A stretch of 64,000 nt of DNA. Origin: Bradyrhizobium roseum (lineage in GTDB: Bacteria; Pseudomonadota; Alphaproteobacteria; Rhizobiales; Xanthobacteraceae). The DNA lies in assembly GCF_030413175.1 (NCBI RefSeq), contig NZ_CP129212.1:7029001-7093000 (forward strand), given 5' to 3'. The notes beneath the pieces were generated by a model. That model made no database searches. It was not told the DNA's origin and was given only the letters and a program-made list of their open reading frames with translations. The position numbers were made by a program, and so were the translations under genes. Every line of letters begins with the position of its first letter. Position 1 is the first letter of the stretch. This document shows positions 63,881 to 64,000 of the stretch, one piece after another.

Positions 63881-64000
63881 TCACGTCTCGATCTTCACGT
63901 ACTCGAAATCGCCGGGCTTGTTGTCGATGCCGACCTTCGGCGGCGAGATCCAGTTGGCGTAGGCACCCACTTCAGTGACCGGCTTCATCAGCGAGGCGAT
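63881..64000 (-). CDS. C-terminal fragment of an unidentified protein (runs off right edge)
   Basis: 39 residues visible: IASLMKPVTEVGAYANWISP then PKVGIDNKPGDFEYVKIET and TGA at 63881-63883. Only the last 40 codons lie in the window. No family recognised; may be a periplasmic-binding or enzyme C-terminus. Confidence 0.7.
   Translation of the reverse strand: MASLMKPVTEVGAYANWISPPKVGIDNKPGDFEYVKIET

Overview
The window is a high-GC chromosomal segment of an alphaproteobacterium, most likely Bradyrhizobium or a close Nitrobacteraceae relative. Grounds: a two-piece (permuted) tmRNA gene, GcrA, class I lysyl-tRNA synthetase, a SAM-II riboswitch in front of metZ, the pst-pho operon, and several families of intergenic palindromic repeats of the kind common in this group. 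The species assignment is inference.

Layout. 1-3.6 kb: conserved core (Suv3-like helicase cut by the left edge, DUF3108 exported protein, rpmB with promoter and terminator). 3.6-7.1 kb: an A+T-rich foreign island holding a structured RNA candidate, an active-site-intact reverse transcriptase, a SLATT-type 2TM/3TM membrane protein and, convergent to them, a DnaQ-type exonuclease; it ends at a decayed fragment of a DUF2235 gene. 7.4-11.4 kb: NERD/UvrD-like helicase, a HigBA-type toxin-antitoxin pair and the intact DUF2235 hydrolase, a defence-like neighbourhood. 11.4-24.3 kb: metabolism and envelope (class II aldolase, lysK, a periplasmic binding protein, SCO1, FAD dehydrogenase, RidA, PhaC-like hydrolase, a RibK-like protein, chemoreceptor). 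24.3-26.3 kb: ParDE-like pair, ssrA, and a ~0.84-kb remnant of an integrated element in tRNA-Gly bounded by a 46-bp repeat. 26.4-35.3 kb: AraC regulator, VOC protein, a frameshifted SRPBCC gene, MATE exporter, sorbosone dehydrogenase-like lipoprotein, VIT1 and MgtC-like transporters, dCTP deaminase. 35.4-36.8 kb: SAM-II riboswitch plus metZ. 36.8-40 kb: OpgC-SGNH-SGNH operon. 40-44 kb: ApaG, small membrane and exported proteins, a receiver protein and an HWE kinase. 44-48.5 kb: Hsp33, argF/argD operon, GcrA. 48.7-58.5 kb: phoR ... pstSCAB-phoU-phoB on the minus strand, interrupted between phoR and pstS by an ATP-grasp/permease/thioredoxin cassette carrying a thiolase fragment. 58.5-64 kb: flippase-like membrane protein, OmpA/BON protein, polysaccharide deacetylase, SDR, and a partial gene at the edge.

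How genes work together: the pst-pho genes form a phosphate-uptake and sensing unit, with a clear PHO box ahead of pstS. argD-argF make ornithine and citrulline. SAM is predicted to shut off metZ through the riboswitch. The most promising uncharacterised system is the RNA/RT/SLATT island at 3.66-6.02 kb, which has the architecture expected of an RT-based anti-phage abortive-infection system with a membrane-disrupting effector.
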